A DNA stretch of 64,000 bases from Tricholoma matsutake (GCA_026075535.2 AP026547.1:6014001-6078000), one strand, 5' to 3'. Positions 49,571 through 61,822 are shown, numbered from the stretch's first letter. The notes: generated by a model not told the origin, from the letters alone. Numbers and translations: made by a program.

Positions 49571-52492
49571 TTTCCTCACTTGGACCGAAGCAACCCGAGA
49601 AGCCAACACCAAGCTTGGGATTGTCAAGTCGGATTACTTCATTGAAGAAGACAAGTTATGTATACATTTTGTACCCAGGCTGTCCCCTGTACTCAAGATC
49701 TCTTATGATGCCAACAACATGCATGGTGACCTGGACAAGATTATGGACCTTGATGAGTAGGTCAAACAGGTCCACCTTCTCAATATCGAACTTGAGAACA
49801 AGAGGGCCAAATGGCTCAAGATCGCTGCAGAGGGAGGTACAGCTTCAAAGCCTCACAGCATCCTCTGCAACTTCTCTGTTGTCAGCATGACCACTCCCCA
49901 CACCACCTCAACCACCACAACTTCTAGTAACACCTCAGCTGGCACAGGATTCTCTGAATTTGCTGACCTCATGTGCCTCTCTTGCCAAAAGCTTTTCAAA
50001 CCACTCTCTGTCTCTGGTGCCTTCATAGAAAAAGATAAAGACTTGGACACTTTAACAGTTTTAGATGAATATTGTAAATTACACCTGCAATCACAAGACT
50101 CATCATGGAAATCCTGCATAATCAATGCCATTATTTGCCCTAACCTACACACTGACCTTATCTTGGGACTAGACTTCTTAGCAAAAAATAAGATTGTAGT
50201 TGACACAGTACTCTGTACTACAATAGCAAAGGAAACAGGATATGATCTCCTCAACCCATCCACTCCTGCACCTCGCAAACCTACTATCTCCCCATATGAG
50301 CACAGAAAAGCCAAAGCTAAATCCATCAAACAAGGGCAGGCCAACACTTGCAAACTTCATCAGCTGGTACACTGCGAACTGATGAGTCTCTTTGATGAGA
50401 ACCATCACATTTCAACTTCAACCTACACACCACTGCTTCCCCTGATCTCATTGCCTCTGTATGGACATGAATAGAACAACTCACAGGTGAAAAGATCCTG
50501 CTTGCACTTGATGCTATGTACAAGAAGAAGTCTGAAGACTGTTTCCCTAGCGACATACCTCATGCCAGAGATCTACCAAAAGACATGTACCATCACATTG
50601 AGATCAAACCAGGACTCCCTGTCTCCATCAGCCAAGCTTACTCTTGCCCTAGGAAGTACCGAGAAGGCTGGAAGACACTGATTGACCAGCATGTAGCTGA
50701 TGGCTGCATTCACCCTTCCTCATTGCCCTATGCATCACCCTCCTTCATCATCCCAAAAGCAGATGCAACCATCCTTTTGAGGTGGGTAAATGACTACTGG
50801 AAGCTCAACAGTGTCATGGTCCCAGACCATTACCCCCTACCCTGCATTGATGACATCCTCGCCGACTGCTCCAGAGGAAAAATATGGGGAAAAATAGACA
50901 TGACTAACTCTTTCTTTCAAACCTTGGTGTATCCTGACCATGTAAAATATACAGCCACCCTCATGCCCTTTGGAGTGTGGGAATGGTCATCATGCTGATG
51001 GGTTTGAGGAACTCCCCTGCCATGGACCAGCAACACATAACACTCACACTTTCAGATCTCATAGGCAAAATCTGCCATGTCTATCTAGATGACATCATTA
51101 TTTGGTCATCCTCACTTGCAGAACACTGGGTTAACGTTGCTCGGGTGCCAGAGGCATTGTGAGTGGCACACCTCTAACTGTTTGCTTAAGAAATCCCAAC
51201 TTTTCACAACAGAGATTAATTCCCTTGGACACCATATCTCATCCTGAGGCATCAAAGTGGATGGGTCAAAGGTTGAATGAATCATGAACTGGCCTGCCCC
51301 TACCTCCTCCAAACATGTTTGTCAATTTCTGGGGCTCATCCATTACATCAGTGCCTTCCTCCCCATCCTTGCTGAGCACACATACTCACTCCCTTAACCA
51401 AGAAAGAGTGCAACAACACATTTCCTGTTTGGACTGTAGAGCACCACACCATGTTCAAAGCAATCAAGACCTTGTCCTCAGCCAAGACTGCTTCACATCC
51501 ATTGACCACCAACAACCTGGAAATAACAAGATTTACATCACCTGTGATGCCAGCAAACAATGCAGGGGCACTGTTTTGTCCTTTGGTGAAACATGGGAGA
51601 CATCTAGACCAGTCACATTCAAAAGTAGACAAATGAAAGGCCTGGAGCTCCACTACCCCATTCATGAGCAGGAGCTACTTAGTGTCATGTGAGCACTAAC
51701 TAAGTGGCACATGGACCTCCTTGGTATGCACATATACATATACACAGACTACAAAACTTTGCAAAGCTTTGATTCACAGAAAGATCTGTCACTTCATCAA
51801 GCTTGGTGGATGGAGTACCTATCACAATACAAACAGAGTCCCCTCTTGACCCCATCCCAATTGCCACAACATTCACCATTGAGAATGATCCCACATTATT
51901 CAGCAAGATCCAAAAAGGGTACACACATGACACTTGGTGTAGTGGTATTCTTGATGACATTCAACAGAAAGTGATTGACAGCAAACTTGACATCAGATTG
52001 CAGAGCAGGTTGTTATTCATCGGATCCTGACTTATCATTCCAAAATACCTCAACCTTCAAGAACAACTGTTCAGACCATCTTGGCCATTTTGGAGGAGAG
52101 AAGGGTTATGCCTTTATGCCACAAGTTCTACTGGCCAAACATGAGGAAAGATCTCCTCACCACATATGTGCCCGCATGCGCAGAATGCCAACACAACAAA
52201 TCCCAGACACACAAAACCCCTGGCCCACTGCACCCTTTACCTATCCCAGACCAATATTTGAGTCTGTTGCAATCAATTTCATTGGACCTCTCCCCCTCAA
52301 CAATGGTTATGACCAGATTGTTACAATGACTGATCAACTTGGCACTGATATCCAGTTAGCTCCTTGTACTACCAAGATGACCGCAGAGGAATTCACAAAC
52401 ATCTTTTTCAACACTTGGTACTGTGAAAACAAGTGTCCTCTCAAAATTATCAGTGATCAAGCTAAACTATTCATTTCTAAATTCTGGAAAGC
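49571..52492 (+). pseudogene. pol: Family-D gag end, protease, RT, RNase H and integrase
   Basis: The gag end reads SDYFIEEDKLCIHFVPRLSP and NNMHGDLDKIMDLDE (49620-49765). A retropepsin C-half with LILGLDFLAKNKIVVDT lies near 50160-50210. RT has YREGWKTLIDQHVADGCIHP and KIDMTNSFFQT (50890), then LRNSPAMDQQ and VYLDDIIIWSS (51075-51107). RNase H-like ITCDASKQCRGTVLSF and HYPIHEQELLSVM are at 51540-51690. The integrase shows FYWPNMRKDL, CAECQHNKS, SVAINFIGPLPL (Asp replaced by Asn) and SDQAKLF. It is cut at KFWKA by Gypsy-E. Stops and frameshifts occur throughout. Confidence 0.82.
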
Positions 52493-52931
52493 TGTAAGGG
52501 GACTAGGGGGGACTCAGGGGGGGGGTACTCTGTGTGTTTCTCCTATTTTTTATGTTTGTCCTATATTTTTCCTCACTTCATTTCCATCTATTCTTCATTT
52601 TCTATGATTTTTCCTTATTTTATTACTAATTTCCCTTTCTATCACATTTGTGCATGTTGACAGTTTTACATTTAGAGGTGGAGCACCTCTTCTGACATCT
52701 ACCCCTTGGTATGATGTTATTTGGCAGCCTTGATCTGCCTATCTCCACCTTTTCTATTTTTAGATTATTATTTGATTTTTGCAGTCTTCACATATACTGG
52801 GCATTGGCAAAGGGGTCCTCAGAGTTTTCTCTTTGGATTTCCCTTTGCTAGGTGTGCCTCCAATCCCTGTAATATGTAGTATAATTTTAACTTCAGATTT
52901 CCCTTTGCTAGAGGCTGAGGTTGCCCTTATA
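52493..52931 (+). repeat. Gypsy-E 5' LTR
   Basis: It starts TGTAAGGGGACTAGGGGGG and ends GCCCTTATA. It carries an extra G-rich insertion near the start (GGGGGGACTCAGGGGGGGG-like) that is also partly present in its 3' LTR. Confidence 0.88.
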
Positions 52932-53096
52932 GTAGAAAACTCTCTCCTAAGGCCTGAAATTGCGAACGTGCTGCCCAAGATAGGCAGGTACAGAGTGGAC
53001 GACACCTCCCAAAGCTCCACAGACTCCCTCCACACTGTTCCCAATGGTCCCGCCTTTAGTGCACTGCCATTTTTGCCAAACGTGCCCCCTAGCGAC

Positions 53097-54199
53097 ATGG
53101 ACACATCAGAGTGCCTTGATGCGCTTGAAAGTGACATTACCAGAATATGCGTGCAAATTGATTCAGTTAAATCTATCGAAAACTTTGTCAGAACCCTTCA
53201 GACTAGCTCCACAACCAATATTCCCCCCATTGCGACTCCAAGTGTGCCCAACAACGATGTGCTGCCTAACGCACCCAGATCAAACCATCTCCCCCCACCA
53301 AATTTAATGGTGTGCATGCACAGGGGCATGCATTCCTTAATTCCTGTGAGTTGTACATCAGTCTCCAATTGCATCAATTCATCGACGAGGCTGCAAAAAT
53401 TTATTGGGCCTTCACATACATGAAATCTGAATGCACCTATCTCTATGTGGACCATATTCTGTGCCAAACTAAAGAGCTTGGTTCTCTACCTTTCTCCACT
53501 TGGGGTGACTTTTGAGCAGAGTTTGTATGCCACTTTTGTCCCCTCAATGAGGGCCACTGAGCAGTGACACAGCTTGAGTCATCCTCTTACCATCAGGCAT
53601 GTCAATCTGTGGACGACTATATCAATGAGTTTAAGGATTTGGTGGACATGGCAGGATATGGGAGTGGGCTACCAGTTGTGGTGAAGTTCTGATGGGGCCT
53701 CAATCAAGAAATTTAGGACCAGATTGCACAGATGTTGGAAGGGCACCCAGTGGACAATGATATCTATGCTTGGTATGAAGCTGCTTCACTCTGTGATGAG
53801 AACTGACTCACAAATGTGGTGTTTAATGCTGCATTCCATGCTCCAACTACCACTCATGCACCCTACACCTTCAATCAAACCCTTCCCCACCATAACCCCA
53901 TTCCTGTCCATCAGACTCCTGCACCCGCCATCAATGTCCCAGTACCAATGGATGTTGATGCAGCCCGCAGCTGTGCACATAGGTTGGATCTCTGCTACCA
54001 CTGTGGGGAAACTGGGCACAGGGCCGGAGCATGTCCCCATCATCAGGATATCTGCATGCTCACCCCCAAGGGGTGAGATGAACTCCTCCAAGACCTGTTG
54101 TTGGTGCTTGTAGATGTCAAGGAAACGAAGGATCAGGTTGCAGAGGAGATCAAGTCAGAAGTTGTAGAGGAGCAGGATTTTTCTATTTGCAGTGAGTGA
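53097..54199 (+). pseudogene. gag: Gypsy-E gag
   Basis: It is collinear with Gypsy-1 gag: ATG 53097, the core with KIYWAFTYMKS, FSTWGDF, then TGA codons replacing CGA at about 53513 and 53561, and at 53690 (shared with Gypsy-1). The zinc knuckle CYHCGETGHRAGACPH is at about 53995. It ends at TGA 54197-54199. It keeps the STWGDF junction that Gypsy-1 lost by a small deletion. Confidence 0.82.
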
Positions 54200-56240
54200 A
54201 TCATATGCCCCTTACTGCGTGTCCATAACCACTTTGAAGTTTTGTCAGTTGAATCCCCGGAGAATGAATCTATTTCCATGACTGTTCTCCTCTCTGACTT
54301 TTCGAAGTTGGCTAAAGACATACCTGCTCTTCCCATCTCTCCCTCTGCTCCACACCCCAAAATTAAATCATGAGAGTGTAAACTACCCCACAAATATATT
54401 GTTGCATCCACTCCCTCTACACATTATTTGAACCTAGCAATTGAACTACAGACTACTGACACTAGACAGATACTCAGTCTTGGACTCTGGTGCGACTGGT
54501 CTCTTCATTGATGCCCATCTCGCACAACAACATCACCTGAATACTCACTCACTCTTGTGTCCAATACCTGTTTATAATGTGGATGGGTCCCCAAATGAAG
54601 CTGGTGCCATCCAAGAGGTTGTAGACCTGGTCCTCTGTTACAAAGATCATAGTGAGTGTGCCCTTTTTGCTGTCACTCAATTAGGAAAGCAGAAGGTGAT
54701 TTTGGGCTATCCATGGCTTTGAGACCATAACCCAGAGGTCAACTGGCATACCAGGGAGTTTACAATGAGCTGGTGTCCATCCTGCTGTCACACTTGTTTC
54801 ATGGAAGCCAGGCAAGAATGTCATGGACAAAGGGCCTCAATATGACATACTCAGAAGTGTCATGCCAGACCCCTGCCTATACCTGAAGTGGAGTTAGAAG
54901 GGGTTCCTGATCTGATGCCAGACTTGGATGATAATGAGGAGAAGCCAGAAGAAGTGGAGGAAGGTGATCAGATCTTCTACACTGTGATTGGTCCATCGCA
55001 TGAGGTGTGTGCTACATCAAACATATCCCAACACCTCGCCGAGGCCTTCCACAAAAACAATGCTGCTAAATCCTCTACTGATTCCTTGCTTCCTCATCTC
55101 CATGAGTTTGGGGATGTGTTCTCCAAGGAATCCTTTGACTCTCTCCCCACGCGCAAGCCATGGGATCACATAATTGAGCTCACCCCTGGTGCAACCCCTT
55201 CATCCTGCAAGGTCTATCCTCTCTCTCCTAAAGAACAGCGACAGCTTGACCAGCTCATCGATGAGCACCTGGCCTCTGGACATATTTGACCATCAAAGTC
55301 ACCCATGGCCTCTCCCTTTTTCTTTGTGAAGAAGAAGGATGGCTCACTTCAACCAGTTCAAGACTACAGAAGGCTCAATGACATCACGGTCAAAAATCAC
55401 TACCTATTACCTCTCATCTCTGAACTCGTGAACCAGCTCTGTGGAGCCTGATACTTCACCAAGCTCGATGTCTGTTGGGGTTACAATATTGTGAGGATAA
55501 AGGAGGGAGATGAGTGGAAGGCAGCCTTTCATACCAACCGTGGTCTTTTTGAACTGCTCGTTATGTTCTTTGGCCTTACTAATAGTCCTGCCACCTTTCA
55601 GACCATGATGAACAGCATCTTCCATGACCTCATCCTCAATGGCATTGTTTGTATCTATCTTGACGACCTCCTCATCTTCACTCACATGGTTGAAGAGCAC
55701 CATCACATCATGTGCCTCATCCTAGAACAACTTCAACAGTACAAACTCTACCTTCATCAGGACAAGTGTGAGTTTGAGAAGACCAAGATTGAGTACCTTG
55801 GCCTGATTATCTTGGAGGGTCAGGTGGAGATGGATCCTATCAAGGTGAACGGGGTCATGGCTTGGCCAATGCCCATGAACAAGAAAGAGGTGCAGTCTTT
55901 CCTAATCAGCATTTTATCAAGGATTTCTCACATCATGCATGGCCACTGTTTGACTTGACAGGAAAGGAGGCATGGAGGTGGGATAATGCACAACAGGAGG
56001 CATTTGAAAAGCTTAAGGAGATGGTCACTTCCACTTTCTTACCTTTGCTGACAATTCACACTCTTTTTGTGTAGAAGCTGACAGTTCTGACTTTACGATG
56101 GGCACTGTGTTGTCTCAGCAGTCTCTGGAGGACCAGAAGTGGCATCCTGTTGTGTTCTACTCCAAAAGCCTTAGTGCTGTAGAGCAAAACTACAAGATCC
56201 ATGACAAGGAGATGTTGGCGATAATGCATGCACTGATAGG
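54196..56240 (+). pseudogene. pol: Gypsy-E protease, RT and start of RNase H
   Basis: Protease VLDSGATGLFIDAHLAQQHH is at about 54480. The RT entrance KPWDHIIELTPGATPSSCKV is at 55160. RT has FGLTNSPATFQTMMN and YLDDLLIFT (catalytic pair kept) near 55655. A deletion near 55905 removes most of the FLGFINFYR block and shifts the frame. RNase H begins FTMGTVLSQQSLEDQKWHPV (56089) and is cut after KEMLAIMHAL. Confidence 0.85.
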
Positions 56241-57380
56241 TCCACTGTGCGCTCTAAGCTCTGGGAACATCTCCAAATGCATCGACACATCGACACACAC
56301 ACTCCCAACCCCTACGAACCCCGTGAGACCACTCCGAAACTACTTTGAACGATTTTGAATGACTTTGAACGACTTTGAATGACTTCACAACACTTCGAGC
56401 AAGTTTGAATGACTTTGCAGCACCTTGAACACCATTGGCCACTGTATGCTTATTGCACAGCCCTTCAGACATGCCCAGCACACCTTGTATGAGTTAGTGC
56501 GTCACATATCGAGCACCACTGGACAGGAGGAGACATGATGACCAGATTCTAGGACATGATTGTGGCGCTTTGCCATCTTGATAATATATTGGATCAATAG
56601 GACAGGTACCCGCAATAAATCATGACTCTATACGTTTCCCTTCTTATCATCTTTCATTTATTTTATGATTTGCAAAGTTCTTTATTGTTTATATCTTGCC
56701 TCATGTATTCCTCATGTTCTATTTCCTTTTAAGTACCACCTCTCCCAAACGTATATAGCCTTGTACTAGCTACTTAAAATGACAGAATAGATCATCCTCT
56801 CACACAAATCATCTGATTTAAGAGCAATCCTCTTGAGTCCAAGCCTCTTGACTTAGTCTTGAAGTTCAGTGTTTTACCCCAAACTTCTTCGAACTCTTCA
56901 TACTAGCTTTTCTAAACAATTGTCTATCGTCTATCCCCTCTCGAAAGCCTTTCTACATCCCTATAGTCTATCCTCAGCCATCGTCAAAGTTGTCCTCATC
57001 CTCTGTAAACCCTTCAAACTTCATTGAACTTCTTCAAATATCTTCGAACCTCTTCAAACGTCACCGCAGCACTTCGTACACTCTCGAACTTCTTCGAACT
57101 TTCCTTGAACCTTCCTTCCTTGAACATCATTGCAGCGCTTCGTACACCCTCAAACCTCATCAAACTACTTTGAACTTCTCTCAAACACCTTTGCAGCGCT
57201 TTGAATCCTCTCAAACACCTCTTTGAACTTCATCGGACACCCTCTAGAGTCATTTTCCTAGCCTTGGGTAACAGCAGTGATATTTAGTACCACCTTGCAA
57301 CCTTCCTCTAACTAGTGTTATACCATTCGAGACCTTATTGTTGGTTTTGTTTGGGTTTCCTGGTCAAGTATCATTAGTGC
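56231..57380. mobile_element. 1.1-kb insertion in Gypsy-E RNase H, type unresolved
   Basis: Compared with Gypsy-1 (GTGCACTTGAGGAGTGG at about 10890), Gypsy-E is split between GCACT and GTGCTTGAGG. The ends read CACTGATAGG on the left and, complemented from the right, CACTAATGATAC. They could be CACTA-type inverted termini or the TGATA...TATCA ends of a solo LTR. Inside are two arrays of short TTGAA-type words in opposite orientation (56344-56430 and 57004-57240) and a TATA-like CGTATATAGCC at about 56751. It has no coding capacity. Confidence 0.7.
57004..57240. repeat. Degenerate CTTCGAAC/CTTCAAAC repeat array
   Basis: About twenty copies of an 8-12 bp word (TTCGAACTTC, CCTCAAAC) are interspersed with GCAGCGCTTCGTACAC three times, so there is a higher-order unit of about 65-75 bp. 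The complementary words occur at 56344-56430. Confidence 0.75.
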
Positions 57381-59204
57381 TTGAGGAGTGGTGACACTTC
57401 CTCAAGGGTGCCCAACACAAGGTGGAAATTTGGACAGATCACAAGAATCTCAAGTACTTTATGACGGCCAAGAAACTGAACCATCATCAAGCTCATTGGT
57501 CCTTGTATCTATCCAGATTTGACTTCTCCTTGCACCACTGTCCAGGTTGCAGCATGGGGAAGACCAATGCCCTCTCCCGATGTGCAGACCATGGGGATGG
57601 CCACAATGACAATCAAAACATTGTGTTGTTGCAGCCAGACCAGTTCACCATTTGGGCACTGGAAGGCATCACACCCCAGGGTGAGGAGCAGGACATCCTA
57701 TGTGACATTCATTGGGAAAACCATAGTGGTTTACACGAGGATGTTGTTGCCCAAGCTGTTAAAGAACTGAGGAAGGGATCCACCCTTTCCTTGCGTGTGG
57801 GAGAGTGGGCTGAAAAGGAGGACTTGTTGTATTTCAGGGATCACATCTATGTCCCCAATGACCCAGACCTTTGCCGGCGCATCATATCCCAACACCATGA
57901 CTCACAGATTGCCGGTCATCCTGGAAGCTGAAAGACCTTGGAGCTCACCTCACAGAATTATTGGTGGCCACAAATGTCACGACTCATTGGTCAGTATTGT
58001 CATACTTGTGACCTTTGCTTATGCACCAAGATTCCTTGTCGCAAACCCATTGGTGAGCTACACCCTCTTTTTGTTCCAGAGAGTTGTTGGGATGTTGTCA
58101 GTGTTGACTTTGTGGTGGAGTTGCCAGAGTTGAATGGGTTTGATGCAGTGATGTGCACAGTTGATTCAGTGTGAAAATGTGCTCACTTCATTCCCACTTA
58201 CACCACTGTCAGTGCCCTGGGTGCTGCCCGACTCTATCTCCACCATGTGTGGAAATTACATGGACTTCCTGGTGCTTTCCTCTCTGACCGTGGCTGTCAG
58301 TTTGTGGCAGAGTTCACTCGTGAGCTGTACCAACTTCTGGGGATCAAACTCTTTGCTTTGACTGCCTATCACCCACAAACTGATGGCCAGACTGAGCGAG
58401 TCAACCAAGAACTGGAGCAGTACATCTGCATCTTCGTCAATGAGCGCCAGGACAATTGGGACAATCTTCTCCCCTTGGCCAAGTTTGGATACAACAACCA
58501 TGTCCATGCTTCCACTCAACAGACCCCTTTCCTCTTAGACACTGGACGACCTCTACGCATGGGATTTGAACCTCGCCAAACTCCCTCACACATCGAGATG
58601 GTGAATGAGTTTGCAGAACGCATGCAGGATAGCTTGGAGGAGGCAAAGGCAGCCTTAGTGAAGGTGAAGGATGACATAGCATGCTTTTACAACCAACACC
58701 ATTCTCCGACCACTCAGTACAAGGTTGGTGATTGAGTTTACCTTGACTCCAGTGACATCTCCACTATGTGTCCATCCAAGAAACTCGCTCATCGCTTCCT
58801 GGGACCTTTCCCCATTGTCAAGTGTGTTGGAATGCATGCCTATTGTCTATGCCTCCCAGCCTCCATTTCCAGACTTCCATGTCATCAAACTCCTTCCAGC
58901 TCCCCCAGATCCATTCCCGGGACACCATTCACGTCCACCACTGCCACCTACATTGATCGAGGGAGAACCCCAGTACAAAGTCAAGTCAATCTTGGACAGC
59001 TGGTTGCGCTGAGGAAAACTCCAGTATTTGGTGCACTGGAAGGGTTATGGGTATGAGGAGAACTCATGGGTCAAAGAGTCTGATGTGAATGCCCCTCGGT
59101 TAGTCAAGGACTTCCATCAACGGCACACTGCTGCACCATGTTGCATTCAAGTCACTGACTTTGGTTGTATGCAATTTCGAATGCATCGGGGTGATGCATC
59201 TTAG
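57381..59204 (+). pseudogene. pol: Gypsy-E RNase H end, integrase and chromodomain
   Basis: It is collinear with 10893-12725 of Gypsy-1: VEIWTDHKNLKYFMTAKKLN, HHCPGCSMGKTNALSRCADH (no stop here, unlike Gypsy-1), QIAGHPGS, and CDLCLCTKIPCRKPIGELHP. VVSVDFVVELPELNGFDAV, SDRGCQFVAEF and HPQTDGQTERVNQELEQYI follow, so all three catalytic acids are present. The chromodomain YLVHWKGYGYEENSWVKESD is at about 59025-59085. TGA codons lie near 57929, 58172, 58733 and 59009. It ends at TAG 59202-59204, followed by the polypurine tract. Confidence 0.87.
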
Positions 59205-59215
59205 AGAGGGGGTGA

Positions 59216-59651
59216 TGTAAGGGAACTAGTGGGGACTTGGGGGGGTGCTCTGTGTGTTTCTCCTATTTTTTACGTTTGTCCTATATTTTTCCTCACTTCA
59301 TTTCCATCTATTCTTCATTTTCTATGATTTTTCCTTATTTTATTACTAATTTCCCTTTCTATCACATTTGTGCATGTTGACAGTTTTATATTTAGAGGTG
59401 GAGCACCCCTTCCAACATCTACCCCTTGGTATGATGTCATTCGGTGGCCTTGATCTGCCTATCTCTGCCTTTTCTATTTTTAGATTATTATTTGATTTTT
59501 GCAGTCTTCACATATACTGGGCATTGGCAAAAGGGTCCTCAGAGTTTTCTCTTCAGATTTCCCTTTGCTAGGTGCCCCTCCAATCCCTATAATATGTAGT
59601 ATAATTTTAACTTTGGATTTCCCTTTGCTAGAGGCTGAGGTTGCCCTTATA
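59216..59651 (+). repeat. Gypsy-E 3' LTR
   Basis: It has 436 bp and is homologous to the 5' LTR. The outer flank TGTTG does not match AAAGC at the other end. Confidence 0.87.
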
Positions 59652-59679
59652 TGTTGCCTCTGGATTCTGTATGACACAT

Positions 59680-59997
59680 CTAATTTCTGTCTTTTGGTGG
59701 AACCTGAGGCAATTGACATGCTTCAACCACTGGATCTGGATCATCATGACTCACTGGCAGATTACCCTCATCTTCATCTGAAGTCTCAAACTTGTCACTA
59801 CTGCTGCTTGACAGATCAGACCAGAACATCACTTGCTTGGCAAAGGTCATGGTCTCCTGTGGCCCTGCCAATGATTCTTGAGGCATAGTTTGGGAGAGGG
59901 AGGAACTGGATTCAATCATTTGGGACTGTGGCAGGATTGTTTTTGGAGCAAAGAATCTGTGCATCATTGAAATTTGAGGATTTGTTCTGTTATCCAT
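59680..59997 (-). CDS. Open frame, possible transposase N-terminus
   Basis: A 105-codon frame from ATG 59997 begins MDNRTNPQISMMHRFFAPK. It continues with a Ser-rich acidic stretch (SDLSSSSSDKFETSDEDEG) and ends by 59680. A short HRFFxPK-like motif near the start followed by a disordered acidic region is often seen at the beginning of fungal DNA-transposon proteins, but I cannot name a family. No catalytic region follows to the left because Gypsy-E's LTR lies there. Confidence 0.3.
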   Translation of the reverse strand: MDNRTNPQISMMHRFFAPKTILPQSQMIESSSSLSQTMPQESLAGPQETMTFAKQVMFWSDLSSSSSDKFETSDEDEGNLPVSHDDPDPVVEACQLPQVPPKDRN

Positions 59998-60493
59998 TCA
60001 TTTGTTATGCACAAGGGCCTGAATTATCTCTTCACATGACAAACATATAAGGAAAAATAAAGGTAGGTAGTATGAAGTAAGGCAGATAAGAAATTCTCAG
60101 TCATGGGTGCATCAAAAACCCTATGGGAAAAGCTACTGGCTGGTGACAACCATTTAAGAAATGAAAGATAAAGATTAAAGATTAAGGAATGTGAAATGAA
60201 AGTGTACAGAAACATTCAACCCAGCAGTGTGGACTGGACTGAACATGCACAGTACAATGTGGCTGGGTGGGGTGGCCATCTGTGAGCATATTGAGTGATT
60301 GTTGAAAGGGTTAAGGAAGAAAATGTGTTCTTGAATAAGATGAAAGTGTAGACACAACAGCCTGGACTGAACAAATGTCTGATCTGGCAAGGTATGATGT
60401 GGTTGGGTGACATGGCTAGGTGATGTGACCACAAATGCATGAATTAAATGAGCATGTTGAAGAATCAAGGGTGAGGAATATGTGGTGTGACAT

Positions 60494-60624
60494 TAGAGTT
60501 TTCAGGTCCGGTTTTTTGACCTGAAAATCAACAACTGCAACTGATGTTATTTTTACTCAACCGATCAAGGTCCAGTTGGGTTGCAGTTGTTTTGCAGTTG
60601 CTGCAACTGGACCTTGAATCTCTA
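60494..60624. mobile_element. 131-bp hAT-like MITE
   Basis: The ends are TAGAGTTTTCAGGTCCGG and (complemented) TAGAGATTCAAGGTCCAG, with GGTTGCAG/CTGCAAC words inside, like the arms of the 28061-29580 element. The flanking 8 bases do not match (TGTGACAT versus TGGGAAAC), so the insertion is old or one flank is rearranged. Confidence 0.6.
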
Positions 60625-61580
60625 TGGGAAACCAAAGAACCTTAATATCACACTCCCTCACTCTGGGAGCTGAGAATTGGAGCACTTCTTGAGCAGTGAA
60701 GGCTACACAAACTACCACCAGAACATCCCACAGCATTGGAAGGAAATCACAAAAGAGAGTACTGTATGGCAAAGCCCATTCAACACAAGGGAGGTCTGGG
60801 TTACAAGGAGCATAGACAGAATTGTGTTTCCAGTGGTGTTTGGAAGCACAAGCATGGCAACGATGACCTTCATCACTGGCCATTGGATCTTCAGCTGTTA
60901 TCCTAGACTTATCAAAAAGAAAAGGGCCATGTATGGCACAATCTCACCAGGCACTTTGGAAGGACACAAGCACCTTTCATAGAGGATCAGGCTAGCACCA
61001 ACATGGATGACAGCTTGTGGTGAGGCTTGTGGTCAAATCTGTCAGTGGATGGCAGGCAGCTGAGGATTATGACCACTGGGTGGAAGACCAATAGGGACAG
61101 CATGCTCACCAAGGAGATGCCTTATATTTGGTGGTTGGGGACCTGTTGTACAAATGGCAATTGTCCATTTGCCAGGTGACACCACACTTCAAGCTACTAC
61201 AAGGTGTATTTAGAGCAGTACCTACCATGACAGAAATGTCATCAAACTGTCCATATGCCAGTGCCCAGTTGGACAATGGAGAAGCAAGGTTTCTGCCATT
61301 GTTTGCGGCAGCACCTAGTCTTTCAGGTGCCAAACAATATTTCAGTACTGTGACTGAAACTATTCACTGTGGACCCAGCATGGTAGCAATTTCAGCCATC
61401 TAAGTGCCAAAACATGAATTTTCTAATTTAAATGGCTGAATTCATGGTGGATGAATTTGGGATGAATTTTCAGCCCATATATTTAAGCCATTTAGGGTAT
61501 GGAATTCATGTGTATTATTTTACAAAATTTCCATATGTCAATGGGATGAAATTTCATTTCACAAAAGAATGAAAAGTGGG

Positions 61581-61822
61581 GGATGTTTTTAATCCAACAG
61601 GAAGGTATGAACTTCATCTGAAAGACAGGATGTTTTTGTATGTAATTTTCTGACATCTAGGGGATGTTTTTAGTCTAGGGGGGGGGGGTATGAATATCAT
61701 CCAAAAGATTTGATGTTTCAGCTTGTGATTTTCTGACTTCTAGGGTTAGTTTTCAATCTGAAAGGATATTAATTTTATCTGAAAGACATTTCTGTATGTG
61801 ATTTTCTGACATCTAGGGGATT
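61581..61822. repeat. About 80-bp tandem repeat, three units
   Basis: Units start near 61581, 61662 and 61745 and each ends TTTTCTGACATCTAGG. The middle part GGATGTTTTTAATC...GGTATGAACTTCATCTGAAA diverges. The second unit contains a run of ten or more G (61678-61689). Confidence 0.75.

Larger units (their letters stand above)
52493..59651 (+). mobile_element. Gypsy-E, relative of Gypsy-1, probably recombinant
   Basis: LTRs at 52493-52931 and 59216-59651 flank a degraded gag-pol collinear with Gypsy-1. It interrupts the family-D integrase on the left (flank AAAGC), but the right flank is TGTTG, and no family-D sequence follows. The element therefore did not simply insert, and one flank was replaced. 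An insertion of about 1.1 kb (56231-57380) splits its RNase H. It is more decayed than Gypsy-1. Confidence 0.88.

Noticed and set aside
57004..57240. Coding sequence of Ser/Phe/Leu-rich peptides
   Set aside because: The frame is a by-product of the TTCGAAC-type repeat array.
60557..60982. Opposed open frames with even composition
   Set aside because: Neither strand shows a motif, start context or splice signals, and part of the minus frame is the small MITE.
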